This document shows positions 37,367-47,385 of a DNA stretch of 64,000 bases, piece after piece (within the stretch, counting starts at the first letter, position 1; every line of letters begins with the position of its first letter). This DNA is from Bacteroidota bacterium (GTDB taxonomy: Bacteria > Bacteroidota > Ignavibacteria > UBA10030 > UBA8401): contig JAQCAB010000003.1 in NCBI GenBank assembly GCA_027622375.1, positions 89,139 through 153,138 of the forward strand. Direction: 5' to 3'. Under the pieces are notes generated by a model. That model saw nothing but the letters and a program-made list of their open reading frames with translations, ran no database searches and was not told the origin of the DNA. The translations under genes and the position numbers were made by a program.

Positions 37367-39775
37367 ATGAAAATAAATAAATCCCCAAAATCATCTATGG
37401 ATGCAAAATGGTTTTATGAAAATCCCGATACACTTTCCCCCGCTCCTGAATCTATTCCAAAAAGTGTTGGAGAATTAATTGACCCAAAATATAATTTATT
37501 TATCGGTGGAAAATTTGTTGCGCCACATTCAAAAAAATATTTTGAAACAATAAATCCTTCAAACGGAAAAAAACTTTCTTCAATTGCTTTAGCTGATGAA
37601 GTTGATGTCGATAATGCTGTTCAATCTGCAAAAAAAGGATTTAAAGTTTGGCAAAACTTTTCTCCTTCAGAACGTTCAAAATATTTGTATTCTCTCGCAA
37701 GAATAATTCAGCGAAACAGTCGTCAACTTGCAATTATTGAAACTTTGGATAATGGAAAACCAATTCGGGAAACACGCGATATTGATATTCCACTTGCTGC
37801 CAGACATTTTTATCACCATGCAGGTTGGGCAACATGTTGGCAAGAATCATTTCCAAATTATACTGCACTCGGAGTAATCGGCCAGATTATTCCATGGAAT
37901 TTTCCGTTACTAATGCTTTCATGGAAAATTGCACCAGCACTTGCTGCCGGGAATACTGTAGTTTTAAAACCTGCAGAATTTACTCCACTTACTGCTTTAT
38001 ATTTTGCAAAATTGTTAGAGCAAATAAATTTTCCAAAAGGAGTAATTAATATTATTACTGGCGATGGTTCAACGGGAAGTTATTTGGTAAATCACAATGA
38101 AGTTGCTAAAATTGCTTTTACTGGTTCAACTGAAGTTGGTAAAAAAATTATTACTGCAACAAGCGCAACCCATAAAAAATTATCAATGGAGCTTGGTGGC
38201 AAATCAGCTTTTATTGTTTTTGATTCTGCTTCACTAGATGATGCAATTGAAGGTGTTGTTGATGGAATTTATTTTAATCAAGGACAAGTTTGTTGCGCTG
38301 GTTCCCGATTAATTTTACAAGAAAATATTTATGATCAGTTTATCCAAAAGTTAAAAATTAGAATGTCAAAACTTGTAATTGGTGACCCAATGGATAAAGC
38401 TGTTGATATGGGAGCAATAAATTCTCCGCAGCAACTTTCAAAAATTACTGAAATGATTTCAAAAGGAAAATCTGAAGGGGCAAAAATTTGGAATCCAAAA
38501 TGGGCTTGCCCAAAAGATGGATATTGGTATCCACCAACTTTAGTTGAAAATGCAACACCATCAAATATTTTAGTTCGCGAAGAAATTTTTGGGCCAGTTT
38601 TAGTTGCAATAAAATTCCGAACTCCACAAGAAGCAATTCAAATTGCAAATAACACACCATTTGGTCTTGCGGCAAGTATTTGGACAGAGCAAGTTCAACT
38701 TGGATATGAAATTGCAAAAAAACTTTTAGCAGGCACAATTTGGTGGAATTGTACAAATCAGTTTGACGCTTCTGCTCCATTTGGTGGATTTAAAGAAAGC
38801 GGATTTGGAAGAGAAGGTGGTAGAATTGGAATGTTTGAATATTTAATTCCGATTAAAAAGAAATTTAAAACTTCAGCAATTCATAATCCAAAAAAAATAA
38901 AAAGTAATTCATCAACTTCAATTGATCAAACTATAAAACAATTTATTGGCGGAAAAGAAGTTCGCCCTGATGGCGGAATGAGTGTTTCTGTAAAAAATTT
39001 TGATGGAAAAATTATTGGTGAAGTTCCACTTGGAAATAGAAAAGATATTCGCAATGCAGTTGAAGCTGCACGCAATAATCACGAAAGCTGGAAAAACACG
39101 ACATCATTTAACCGAATGCAACTTTTAATGTTTTTGGCTGAAAGATTAAATGAAAGAGAAATAGAAATTTCAGAAAAATTATCTTTAATGACTGGAAGAT
39201 CTTTAAAAAGTACTCAGCTTGAAACTAAAAAAGCAATTGAAAGATTAATGTATTGGGGTGGAAGAGCTGATAAATTAACTGGCGAAATTGAATCAACAAA
39301 TAGCTCGCAAATTGTTCAAACATTTAGAGAATCAATTGGTGTAATCGGATTAACAATGCCAAATGAATTTCCATTTTTATCTTTTATTTCAAGAATTGCT
39401 CCAGCAATTTGTTACGGCAACTCGATAGTTGTAATTCCATCAGAAAAATATCCACTTTCAGTTTCAACTTTTATTGAAATTATTCGTGCTGGTGATATTC
39501 CAGCTGGAGTAATACAAATTGTTTTTGGAAAGAAAATGGAATTAGCGCAAGTTTTAGCACAACATGCAGATATTGATGGAATAAATTTTTACGGAACTGA
39601 AGAAGAAAGTTTTACAATTCGCAAGCTTTCAGCTGAAACCGTAAAACGTGTAACTGTAAATTTTGGAAATGAAGTTAATTGGTTTGATGATTCAATTTTA
39701 CATGGAGAAAGAATTCAGCACGAATTTTGCGAACCAAAAACTTTATGGATTCCTTATGGAGTTGGGATTTCTTAA
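37367..39775 (+). CDS. Double-domain aldehyde dehydrogenase (ALDH16-like)
   Basis: An 802-residue NAD(P)-dependent dehydrogenase made of two ALDH units. The first (about 30-500) is complete: IIPWNFPLLMLSWKIAPALAAGNT, MELGGKSAFIVFD (general base Glu) and NQGQVCCAGSR with catalytic Cys309. The second (about 525-800) is short and has no catalytic Cys or matching Glu motif, so it is probably structural. This fusion is typical of ALDH16. I use ATG 37367; a TTG at 37361 is an alternative. Location after deoC suggests acetaldehyde oxidation. The last 4 bp overlap the convergent PorV-like gene. Confidence 0.88.
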   Translation: MKINKSPKSSMDAKWFYENPDTLSPAPESIPKSVGELIDPKYNLFIGGKFVAPHSKKYFETINPSNGKKLSSIALADEVDVDNAVQSAKKGFKVWQNFSPSERSKYLYSLARIIQRNSRQLAIIETLDNGKPIRETRDIDIPLAARHFYHHAGWATCWQESFPNYTALGVIGQIIPWNFPLLMLSWKIAPALAAGNTVVLKPAEFTPLTALYFAKLLEQINFPKGVINIITGDGSTGSYLVNHNEVAKIAFTGSTEVGKKIITATSATHKKLSMELGGKSAFIVFDSASLDDAIEGVVDGIYFNQGQVCCAGSRLILQENIYDQFIQKLKIRMSKLVIGDPMDKAVDMGAINSPQQLSKITEMISKGKSEGAKIWNPKWACPKDGYWYPPTLVENATPSNILVREEIFGPVLVAIKFRTPQEAIQIANNTPFGLAASIWTEQVQLGYEIAKKLLAGTIWWNCTNQFDASAPFGGFKESGFGREGGRIGMFEYLIPIKKKFKTSAIHNPKKIKSNSSTSIDQTIKQFIGGKEVRPDGGMSVSVKNFDGKIIGEVPLGNRKDIRNAVEAARNNHESWKNTTSFNRMQLLMFLAERLNEREIEISEKLSLMTGRSLKSTQLETKKAIERLMYWGGRADKLTGEIESTNSSQIVQTFRESIGVIGLTMPNEFPFLSFISRIAPAICYGNSIVVIPSEKYPLSVSTFIEIIRAGDIPAGVIQIVFGKKMELAQVLAQHADIDGINFYGTEEESFTIRKLSAETVKRVTVNFGNEVNWFDDSILHGERIQHEFCEPKTLWIPYGVGIS

Positions 39776-40791
39776 TAAGTTGTAGTTAACGAAATGTAAT
39801 GCACATTTTTTAATCTACCAAAATCTGCAAAGGCATAATCCAAACTAATATAAATTACACTTGAAAGTGGATAATTAATTCCAATCCCCCAAGTCAAACT
39901 TTCTTCTGATTCATCAAGTAAAAGAGATTTAAAACCAACTCTTCCGAAAAACATTTTATCGTAACTAATTTCGGTTCCGACATTTAAATATTCTTTGTTA
40001 TCATTCGGATGAATTGCATCAATTGCTAAAGTTGCTTTTAAATTTTCTACTTCCAAATAATCAATTGCTAAACCAACTCTAAATAATAAGGGAATATCGA
40101 ACTCATCAGTTTGATAAAGTGAATTTACATTTTGCGGACCTTGATTTACAATATTCCCTGGTTCATTTGAATAATTAAGATCAGAACCATTTAATTTTAA
40201 TTTAGTTCCAAAATTAGAAATTGATGAACCAATTCTTAAATCATTCCAATCTGTTCTATAAATAGTTCCGATATCAAATGCATAACCAGTTGCTTTCTCA
40301 TTCCAGATTGATTCATTTATATATTTTAAAGTTCCACCTATTGCAAATTTATCTGTAAGAAGTCTTGCATAAGTTATTCCAAGTGCAAGCGATTGAGCTT
40401 TCCATTTTCTTCCATCACCAAATGGATTATTTTCTGTTCGAACAATATCTTCAGGTGTTGAAAGTGATGTAAACGAAAAACCAATTATCCCAATATTTTC
40501 CAAATTTAAAATCGATGCAGCATAATCATAATTTACATCAGCAATCCACTCTGCATGAGTAAATGCGGAAGAACCTGTAGTTTGATTATTTACAATTAAA
40601 CTTGGATTCCAATAAAGAGAATAAACATCTCCTTCAACCGCAACAGAACTTGAGCCCATTGCAATCGCACGTGCGCCTGAACCGATTTTTAAAAATTGCG
40701 CAGCTGTCGTTCCAACTTTTGTTGTTGATCTAAAAAGTTGAGAATGTGAAATATTAAAAATTAAAAATAATAAAATAATTAACTTCTTCAT
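39772..40791 (-). CDS. PorV/PorQ family outer-membrane protein
   Basis: A 339-residue beta-barrel with a signal peptide (KKLIILLFLIFNISHS). The N-terminal signature VGTTAAQFLKIGSGARAIAMGSSSVAVEGDVYSLYWNPS is typical of PorV/PorQ and UPF0164 proteins. In T9SS, PorV escorts cargo from the translocon to the attachment complex. It overlaps the upstream cargo gene by 4 bp, so it is likely a dedicated partner of that cargo rather than the general T9SS PorV; that is an inference. Confidence 0.87.
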   Translation of the reverse strand: MKKLIILLFLIFNISHSQLFRSTTKVGTTAAQFLKIGSGARAIAMGSSSVAVEGDVYSLYWNPSLIVNNQTTGSSAFTHAEWIADVNYDYAASILNLENIGIIGFSFTSLSTPEDIVRTENNPFGDGRKWKAQSLALGITYARLLTDKFAIGGTLKYINESIWNEKATGYAFDIGTIYRTDWNDLRIGSSISNFGTKLKLNGSDLNYSNEPGNIVNQGPQNVNSLYQTDEFDIPLLFRVGLAIDYLEVENLKATLAIDAIHPNDNKEYLNVGTEISYDKMFFGRVGFKSLLLDESEESLTWGIGINYPLSSVIYISLDYAFADFGRLKNVHYISLTTTY

Positions 40792-43700
40792 TTTATTACT
40801 CCAAATCTGCCAATTGTTGTTGCGCCTTCAGCTTCAACCTGATAAACATAAACTCCGTAACTTGTTCTTGCGCTTTCGGATGTAAGTAAATCCCAACTTA
40901 AATAATCTGTTTCATCATTTTTTTCTAAAGTGCGAATTAACTCTCCAGTAATTGTATAAATTCTAATTAGGCATTTTTTTGGAAGATTCCTGAATTGCAA
41001 TGCTCTATCCCCTCGCAAATCTGGTTTATTTGCAGGTTGTTCAAATTGGCTTGAAATAACATATGGATTTGGAACTACAAAAATATTTTTTAATTCATTT
41101 TTTATTTTTGAAGCATCGTATGCAACTTTTGAAGTTGTAAATTTATATTCTTCTGTTGCGACAAATGGCTTTGTGGTTTTCCCTGTAAAAAATTCTCCTC
41201 CATTAATATTTACAATTAAATCACTCGGAAGATTAAAATTAACTTCCATCATTGTTGCAGCGCTTGAACCTTGGTCGTATGGCGCTGGTGTTCTTATAAT
41301 TATTTTATCACCAAATTTCCATTTAGTAATTGTAGTTCCTGTTTTACCAACAAAATATCTGATTTCGGTATTATCAGTTGAGTTTGAAATTTTAAAAGGT
41401 GCAATTAAATATTTTCCATTTGGATTAGATTGAGTCCCTAAAGTATCTCCTGGATATTTATAACTTCCATCAGCAAGAGTATCAAGTTTGTTAAATGTTA
41501 CTCGTATATCAAAAGGGGCAACTCTTACCGTTCCAATTGTTGGTGCTTTTATAGAACCAATAATTTTTGTAGTAGGAACATTAAATGAACTTCCCTTTAA
41601 ATCTAATGCAAGCGGATCGTCAGTTAAAAATAATCTAAATCCATCAAAAGTTTGATTTGCATCTTGCCCACTTAAGTTGCGGCTATTTACAATCGGATAA
41701 TATTGATATTGAATTATATACTTTGATCCTTTTATTAATATTCCTGTTCTTTTTGCTTTAATCAATCCACCAACTGAATCAACTGTAATTTGTGAGACAT
41801 CAACAATTTGTCCTGCTTCTGTTTTAATTACAACTGATGATTTGACAATATTTATATTTAATAAACTTACAAATAAAGTTTCTTTACCATAAAAATTTTC
41901 TTCAAATAAAGTTTCACGTAAAATTGAATAAGCTAAAACTGTATCAGTTCCAATTTTTATTTTTTTAAATGAAAGTTTGTAAGAATTATTCCCGAGTGAG
42001 ATAGGATCTAAAACTTGTAATTTTACTTTTCCAGTTGCAACTCCAGAAGTATGTTGTAAAGTTTTACCAATATTAATTGTATCACTCGGATTAATTATAT
42101 CAGTTGCATAAGCAGATGGTGTTACTTTTGAAGTATTCACATCAAATCTGAATTCCTGAGTAACAGCGTCTCGTTGAATTATGGCTTGAGTTTCAGTTGG
42201 TGGTAATTTTAAACTATCAGTATAAACTCCACGATCGAATGCAACAACAGCATAAAAATATGTTTTTCCATTTGTTACAGTTGAATCAATATATTGGTGC
42301 CGCAAACCACTATTATCATTTGGATCGCCCATATAATATTTTACTGAACGCCCTAAATATTCTGTTGGATGATATCCATTTACATACAAACTTTTTTCTG
42401 AGCTTGACCAAGGATTATGATAAATTGCTGATTTTTGTGCACGATCATCGTATAAAGCTTTTCCTAAAAATGGATAACCAGCGCCATCAGTAATTGAAAA
42501 AACATCCGAAAAAGTATAATCTTCACTTCGATAGATTTTATATCCCATAAAATCATTTTCATTTGTCAACGGATCTTTTGCGTTTTCAGAATCTGTGTTC
42601 CAATACAAAGTAACTCTTCCATTACCAGCAACTGAACGAACAACTGGTTTTGGTGGGGGTTGAGCAAATCTATAATTTGCTTCTAAAATTCTTTGAGCAA
42701 TTTCAGAATTCAAAAGTAAATCATTTAAATCGCTCCCCATTAAAAGTGCAATTGAAAATCTTTGTCGACCTCCTTGCCTTAAAGCAAATGGTCCTGAACC
42801 ATAAAGAAAAATATTATCACCTTGAGTTGGTGGATAAAGTAAACTTACATCACTGGTATCGGATGAAATTTTATCATACATCAAAATATCATTTTTCGGT
42901 CTGTTTGATCCTCCCCATTCCAAAGCCCAAAAACTTTTTAAACCAATTTGATCTGATTCATTAACATCACGAAAACCAAAATTTGGTTCCGAGCCCATCC
43001 AAGTTCCATCACTACTAAATAATTGATCAGGCATTCCATTACCTTCTCCAAAATCAGGAGCATTAGGATTTAAAATTCCATCAACACCAACATCATCTCG
43101 ATTTAGGTCCCAATCTCCATCTTCATCTCCACTCCATCGAGCTTTTGGTTTTCCATAAGCGCGAATATATTTATTTGTATCGGCAATTCCTGTATAAGCT
43201 TGTGATTGGTCAAGAAAAACTCCGCGACCTCCAAATGGATCTTCATCAATTATTCCATCATCATCATTATCCAAATTATCAATACTATTATTTGGGCTTT
43301 CAAGAAATTTATATCCAAAATATCCTGGCGCCATATTTGGGACATCACTTTTTTGATCTGGATCCCATGCATAAACTAAATTTCTACTTCTTTGAGAAGT
43401 TAAAACACCATTTATAATTGTTAAATCATTTCCATCTTTAAAAACAGTTCCTTCGCGCGATGGGATAAATGAAGCTGCATCATCAGAATAATTTCTATCT
43501 CCACCGACATGCGGATCACCAAACATTCCGAAATAAACTTTCGGTAAAGTTTTAGGACTACTATTTTCTGCAGTGTAAACTAAAAAAATAATATCTTCAG
43601 CAAGTGGATTTGAAAATTGAAAAGTTCGAACTTCGAGATTTAATCCTAAACCACGTTTACTTGAATCATCGGCAAAAGGATAATAATCAAATTCTTTTTT

Positions 43701-44360
43701 TGTGTAATCATCAACAACATAATAAAGCTCTTCATCTGGAACAGTTGAATTGCCACCTAAAAATGAAGGATAAACATATTGATTTAATCCAGCATTGTAC
43801 CAACTTTCGGGCCATGATGGAGGACGAAGTCTTAAATCGTTATTAACTTTTGCACGAGCTCCCCAACTTGCAACATCAGGTTGACCAGATGCTGAGTAAC
43901 CAACTTTTGGAAGCCATCCCCATTTTAAACCATCAGGACCATATTCTCCATCTGACGGAGAATCAAATCCTTCAGTAACAATTTTTAAAGTGTCAGTTAA
44001 TTCTTTTTTTGCCTTTGGGACTTTTGCACCAACAAGTGGACCAAATTCATAACCATATCCAAGTCCATTCCAAACTAAATCTAAAACGTTGCCTGTAATC
44101 CCGGGACGACTGATTGAACCAGTGTTGTAAAGAATTGTTTTAATTTTATTGCCTTGAATTACTAAACTTTTTATTTCGGAACGATAACCAATTGATTTTC
44201 GCAATCGTGAAATAAATGATTTACGAGAATTTTCATATTCACGTAATTCGGATTCTGATAAACCTTTTACATCAGTTGTAAGAAAATCTATTTTTTTATT
44301 TTGTTGAGAAAATATTCCAACTGATAAAGAAATAAATAAAAATAAAAATTTAAAGTTCAT
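40788..44360 (-). CDS. Giant secreted protein with T9SS-type C-terminal domain
   Basis: A 1190-residue protein with a signal peptide (FKFLFLFISLSVGIFS). Asp-rich calcium-type loops occur (LDNDDDGIIDEDPFG, DEDGDWDLNRDDVG), as well as a fibronectin-III-like segment (PKPVVRSVAGNGRVTLYWN). The last ~100 residues, starting NIFVVPNPY and with IRIYTITGELIRTLEK and YGVYVYQVEAEG, form a sorting/C-terminal domain. Function unknown; surface display or release is likely. Between a TonB receptor (11 bp) and a PorV-like gene (4-bp overlap). Confidence 0.85.
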   Translation of the reverse strand: MNFKFLFLFISLSVGIFSQQNKKIDFLTTDVKGLSESELREYENSRKSFISRLRKSIGYRSEIKSLVIQGNKIKTILYNTGSISRPGITGNVLDLVWNGLGYGYEFGPLVGAKVPKAKKELTDTLKIVTEGFDSPSDGEYGPDGLKWGWLPKVGYSASGQPDVASWGARAKVNNDLRLRPPSWPESWYNAGLNQYVYPSFLGGNSTVPDEELYYVVDDYTKKEFDYYPFADDSSKRGLGLNLEVRTFQFSNPLAEDIIFLVYTAENSSPKTLPKVYFGMFGDPHVGGDRNYSDDAASFIPSREGTVFKDGNDLTIINGVLTSQRSRNLVYAWDPDQKSDVPNMAPGYFGYKFLESPNNSIDNLDNDDDGIIDEDPFGGRGVFLDQSQAYTGIADTNKYIRAYGKPKARWSGDEDGDWDLNRDDVGVDGILNPNAPDFGEGNGMPDQLFSSDGTWMGSEPNFGFRDVNESDQIGLKSFWALEWGGSNRPKNDILMYDKISSDTSDVSLLYPPTQGDNIFLYGSGPFALRQGGRQRFSIALLMGSDLNDLLLNSEIAQRILEANYRFAQPPPKPVVRSVAGNGRVTLYWNTDSENAKDPLTNENDFMGYKIYRSEDYTFSDVFSITDGAGYPFLGKALYDDRAQKSAIYHNPWSSSEKSLYVNGYHPTEYLGRSVKYYMGDPNDNSGLRHQYIDSTVTNGKTYFYAVVAFDRGVYTDSLKLPPTETQAIIQRDAVTQEFRFDVNTSKVTPSAYATDIINPSDTINIGKTLQHTSGVATGKVKLQVLDPISLGNNSYKLSFKKIKIGTDTVLAYSILRETLFEENFYGKETLFVSLLNINIVKSSVVIKTEAGQIVDVSQITVDSVGGLIKAKRTGILIKGSKYIIQYQYYPIVNSRNLSGQDANQTFDGFRLFLTDDPLALDLKGSSFNVPTTKIIGSIKAPTIGTVRVAPFDIRVTFNKLDTLADGSYKYPGDTLGTQSNPNGKYLIAPFKISNSTDNTEIRYFVGKTGTTITKWKFGDKIIIRTPAPYDQGSSAATMMEVNFNLPSDLIVNINGGEFFTGKTTKPFVATEEYKFTTSKVAYDASKIKNELKNIFVVPNPYVISSQFEQPANKPDLRGDRALQFRNLPKKCLIRIYTITGELIRTLEKNDETDYLSWDLLTSESARTSYGVYVYQVEAEGATTIGRFGVIK

Positions 44361-44371
44361 TAATTTTAAAA

Positions 44372-47335
44372 TTAAAAATAGTACATAAATCCAATTCGGA
44401 CTAATCTTGGACGACTAACATTTATAGGATCAATAAAATAATTTGTGATAGCTTCCATCGGTATTAATCCATTGTGCCCTTTATTTATACGGCTTGTAAT
44501 TTGATTGAATTGAGTTGGATTAGCAATTACATCTGCATTATATAAAGCTCTTCCACTATTTGAATAAACATCAAGTTCATTTTGAATATCAAACAAATTA
44601 TCAATTTGAGCTGAAATTTTTAAAGTATTCCCTGTAAATTTTAAAGTTTTTTCAATTTTTAAATCTGTTGAATATTGAAATGGTTTTAGTGCACTATTTT
44701 GGACAAATGTTGTTTGTTGTAAAGATAAACTTGCAGGTATTGATGGCGTGTAAGGTGAACCAGATTGTAATCTAAAAATTACACTAGCAGAATAATCATT
44801 TGGTTCAGTAAAACTGAAAGTTGTATTTAAAATATGAGATCTATCAAAACTTAATGGAACTAAAAATGTTTCTGCACTTTTCCCAGATTTTTCGCTATAA
44901 AAGAAATCTTCGCGAGGTTCGGTTCTATTTCCTTCGGCAACAGAAAAAGTATAATCAACGGTGGAATTAAAATTACTGCCAGCAACTCTGCGTTGATAAA
45001 GTGAAATTGTCAATCCACGAGTATTTGCATAATCCAAATTTGTTAAAACCTCGTAACTTATATCTCCTTTTGAAGTGATTACAATTTGTCGAAAAATATA
45101 ATCTCGAACATCTTTTTGGAAACCAACAACTTCAAGTCGTAAATCGGGAGTTAAACCTTGCTGCAAACCAATTTCGTATTGAACACTTCTTTGAGGTTTT
45201 ACATTTGCATTTCCAAAAATTGGACGCACACCATCTGGTGCTCTAAAATTTGGATTTGTATAAACTGATGAAAGATTTCCGAATTGATAAAAATGTCCGT
45301 ACGAAAATCTAATCACACCTTGATCAGTAATTGGATAAGCAATGCTTAAACGAGGACTAATATTTATTTTTGGTTTTGTATCAGTTAAATCTTTTATGAG
45401 AAATAAAGTATCACGATTTGAAAGAGCATCACTCAAATTTGGATTATGTTTTGCGGCTGGATCTTCATACTCAACACGAACGCCACCATTTAAAATTAAA
45501 GATTGCCAAAGTTCAATTTTATCTTGCAGATAAGCAGAAATTTGAATTGGCTCACGAGTATAAGAAGTGTATCCAGAGGCTACATCTGGTATTCGAGCAA
45601 TATATTTTATGCTATCATTATAAATATCATGAAAATTTGTAATAATTTTTTCTGGATTTGATTTGTCAATAAATTGAAGAGTATAACTTTCAAGTTTAAG
45701 TTTATGTTTTCGGAATTCAATTCCTGTTTTAATTTCATTAATTCCTGTTTGCGCAACTAAATCAAATTTAAAACCGAGTGTTGAAGAATTTACAAAAGTT
45801 CTGCCATTATAAGTTCCACCTGTTAAAAAACTTGTTGATGGTAAAGAAGTTTGATAAAAACCGGGCAAATAATCGGGATGATCAATATCTTTACGAAAAT
45901 AAGTTTTATCACTAGCATCAATATAAGAAGCCTTTAAAGTGTAAAATATTTCGTTGGTCAGAGTTTGTGTAAAATCAAGTGACTGAATTATTGATTTGGA
46001 ATAATTTGTAGGTCTTCCATTCGGATTAAATCTGTAAGAATAATAAAACGCATCTTGACTTTCTCCCTGATCTGTGATTATTTCATATTTTAATTTTGAA
46101 GTTGATGAAAGATTGTATGAAATATTTGCTTGCCAATTTAAACTTGTAAACCAATTTAATGGAACGAGTGAATTATCTCCACTTGGCAAACTATTTAATT
46201 TAGAAGTATCATTTGAAATCGGATCAAAATAAAATGGACCATTTAAATTACCAAGTCGGGGATCGGAATAATAAATATAATTTCCACCTGCATCTCGCAA
46301 AGGAGTTCCATTTGCATCATATTTAATTTCCTGCCAATTCAAATCGGAAGCATAAACATAAAAATCTTTTGGATTATAAATTCTATCACCATACAACCAC
46401 CCATTTTCTCTGCGATGAACTGCAGATGTATAAAATTTTAATCCATCAATAAATAGTGGCCCCCCAAATGTAACTTCATATCTTTGTTTGTTAAATGGAT
46501 CAACTTTATCAATGTGTGGATAAATATCTTTTTTTGAACTTACATAATCACCATTTAATGTTCTGAAACTTCCTGAATATTTTTCGGATCCTTCTTTTGT
46601 TACATAATTAACAACACCACTTAAAGCGTTTCCATATTCTGCACTAAAAGTTCCAGTTGAAATTGAAACTTCTTGTAAAGCGTTTGTTGCAACATCAATA
46701 TTACTTTGATTGTTATATGGATTATTAAGCGACACTCCATTTAATGCAAAAGATATTTCATTACTTCTTCCACCGCGAACATGAATTCCTCCACCATCAT
46801 CAACAACAATCCCAGCTTGCAAACCAATAACTTCGGAAACACTATTAACAGGAAGTGCTTCAAAATCTTCTGCAGAAATTGAAACAACAGGATTAGTTTG
46901 ATCTTGTTTGATTAATGGTCGCTGACTTTGGATTACAACTTCACCCATTTCTACAGATTCTTCCTTCAATTTTATATTTTGAATTGTAGTAAAATCAGCA
47001 GAAATTTTTACATTTATTATTTTAATTTGATGATAACCGATTAAATTTATTGTTAAAGCATATGTATTTGGAGGTAAATTTAAAATTATAAAATTACCTT
47101 CAATATCAGTTACTGCTCCAAGTGATGTTCCTTCAACTCTTACAATTGCAGAAACAAGTGCTTCGCCAGTTTTTTCGGATGTAATTTTTCCAACAATTTT
47201 GCCTGTAACACCAGCATTTAATTGAATAGTACAAATAAATAAAATCGTTACAATTTTAATTGAAAATAATTTTGAAATGCGTATTAATTGCATTTTTGAA
47301 TTAATTTGTTTTATATATTTAAGAAGTTGTAACAT
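44372..47335 (-). CDS. TonB-dependent outer-membrane receptor with carboxypeptidase-like N-domain
   Basis: A 987-residue receptor. Order: signal peptide (around IKIVTILFICTIQLNAG), CarboxypepD-reg-like domain (GKIVGKITSEKTGEALVSAIV), plug (QAGIVVDDGGGIHVRGGRSNEISFALNGV) and a 22-strand-type barrel ending in RLVRIGFMYYF. No SusD gene is adjacent, so it is not a standard Sus pair. The start is uncertain: ATG 47293 (15th codon) would give a more compact signal peptide. Substrate unknown. It heads the three-gene cassette with the giant cargo and the PorV-like gene. Confidence 0.92.
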   Translation of the reverse strand: MLQLLKYIKQINSKMQLIRISKLFSIKIVTILFICTIQLNAGVTGKIVGKITSEKTGEALVSAIVRVEGTSLGAVTDIEGNFIILNLPPNTYALTINLIGYHQIKIINVKISADFTTIQNIKLKEESVEMGEVVIQSQRPLIKQDQTNPVVSISAEDFEALPVNSVSEVIGLQAGIVVDDGGGIHVRGGRSNEISFALNGVSLNNPYNNQSNIDVATNALQEVSISTGTFSAEYGNALSGVVNYVTKEGSEKYSGSFRTLNGDYVSSKKDIYPHIDKVDPFNKQRYEVTFGGPLFIDGLKFYTSAVHRRENGWLYGDRIYNPKDFYVYASDLNWQEIKYDANGTPLRDAGGNYIYYSDPRLGNLNGPFYFDPISNDTSKLNSLPSGDNSLVPLNWFTSLNWQANISYNLSSTSKLKYEIITDQGESQDAFYYSYRFNPNGRPTNYSKSIIQSLDFTQTLTNEIFYTLKASYIDASDKTYFRKDIDHPDYLPGFYQTSLPSTSFLTGGTYNGRTFVNSSTLGFKFDLVAQTGINEIKTGIEFRKHKLKLESYTLQFIDKSNPEKIITNFHDIYNDSIKYIARIPDVASGYTSYTREPIQISAYLQDKIELWQSLILNGGVRVEYEDPAAKHNPNLSDALSNRDTLFLIKDLTDTKPKINISPRLSIAYPITDQGVIRFSYGHFYQFGNLSSVYTNPNFRAPDGVRPIFGNANVKPQRSVQYEIGLQQGLTPDLRLEVVGFQKDVRDYIFRQIVITSKGDISYEVLTNLDYANTRGLTISLYQRRVAGSNFNSTVDYTFSVAEGNRTEPREDFFYSEKSGKSAETFLVPLSFDRSHILNTTFSFTEPNDYSASVIFRLQSGSPYTPSIPASLSLQQTTFVQNSALKPFQYSTDLKIEKTLKFTGNTLKISAQIDNLFDIQNELDVYSNSGRALYNADVIANPTQFNQITSRINKGHNGLIPMEAITNYFIDPINVSRPRLVRIGFMYYF

Positions 47336-47385
47336 TTTTTTTAATATATAAAATGAATTAATTTAATACAAAAGGAATTCTTAAA

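Noticed and set aside
42197-43846. Several plus-strand frames of 80-104 codons opposite the giant T9SS cargo gene
   Set aside because: Their composition (rich in His, Gln, Leu, Tyr, Asn) is typical of the reverse complement of an AT-rich gene; the minus-strand gene is continuous and has clear domains.
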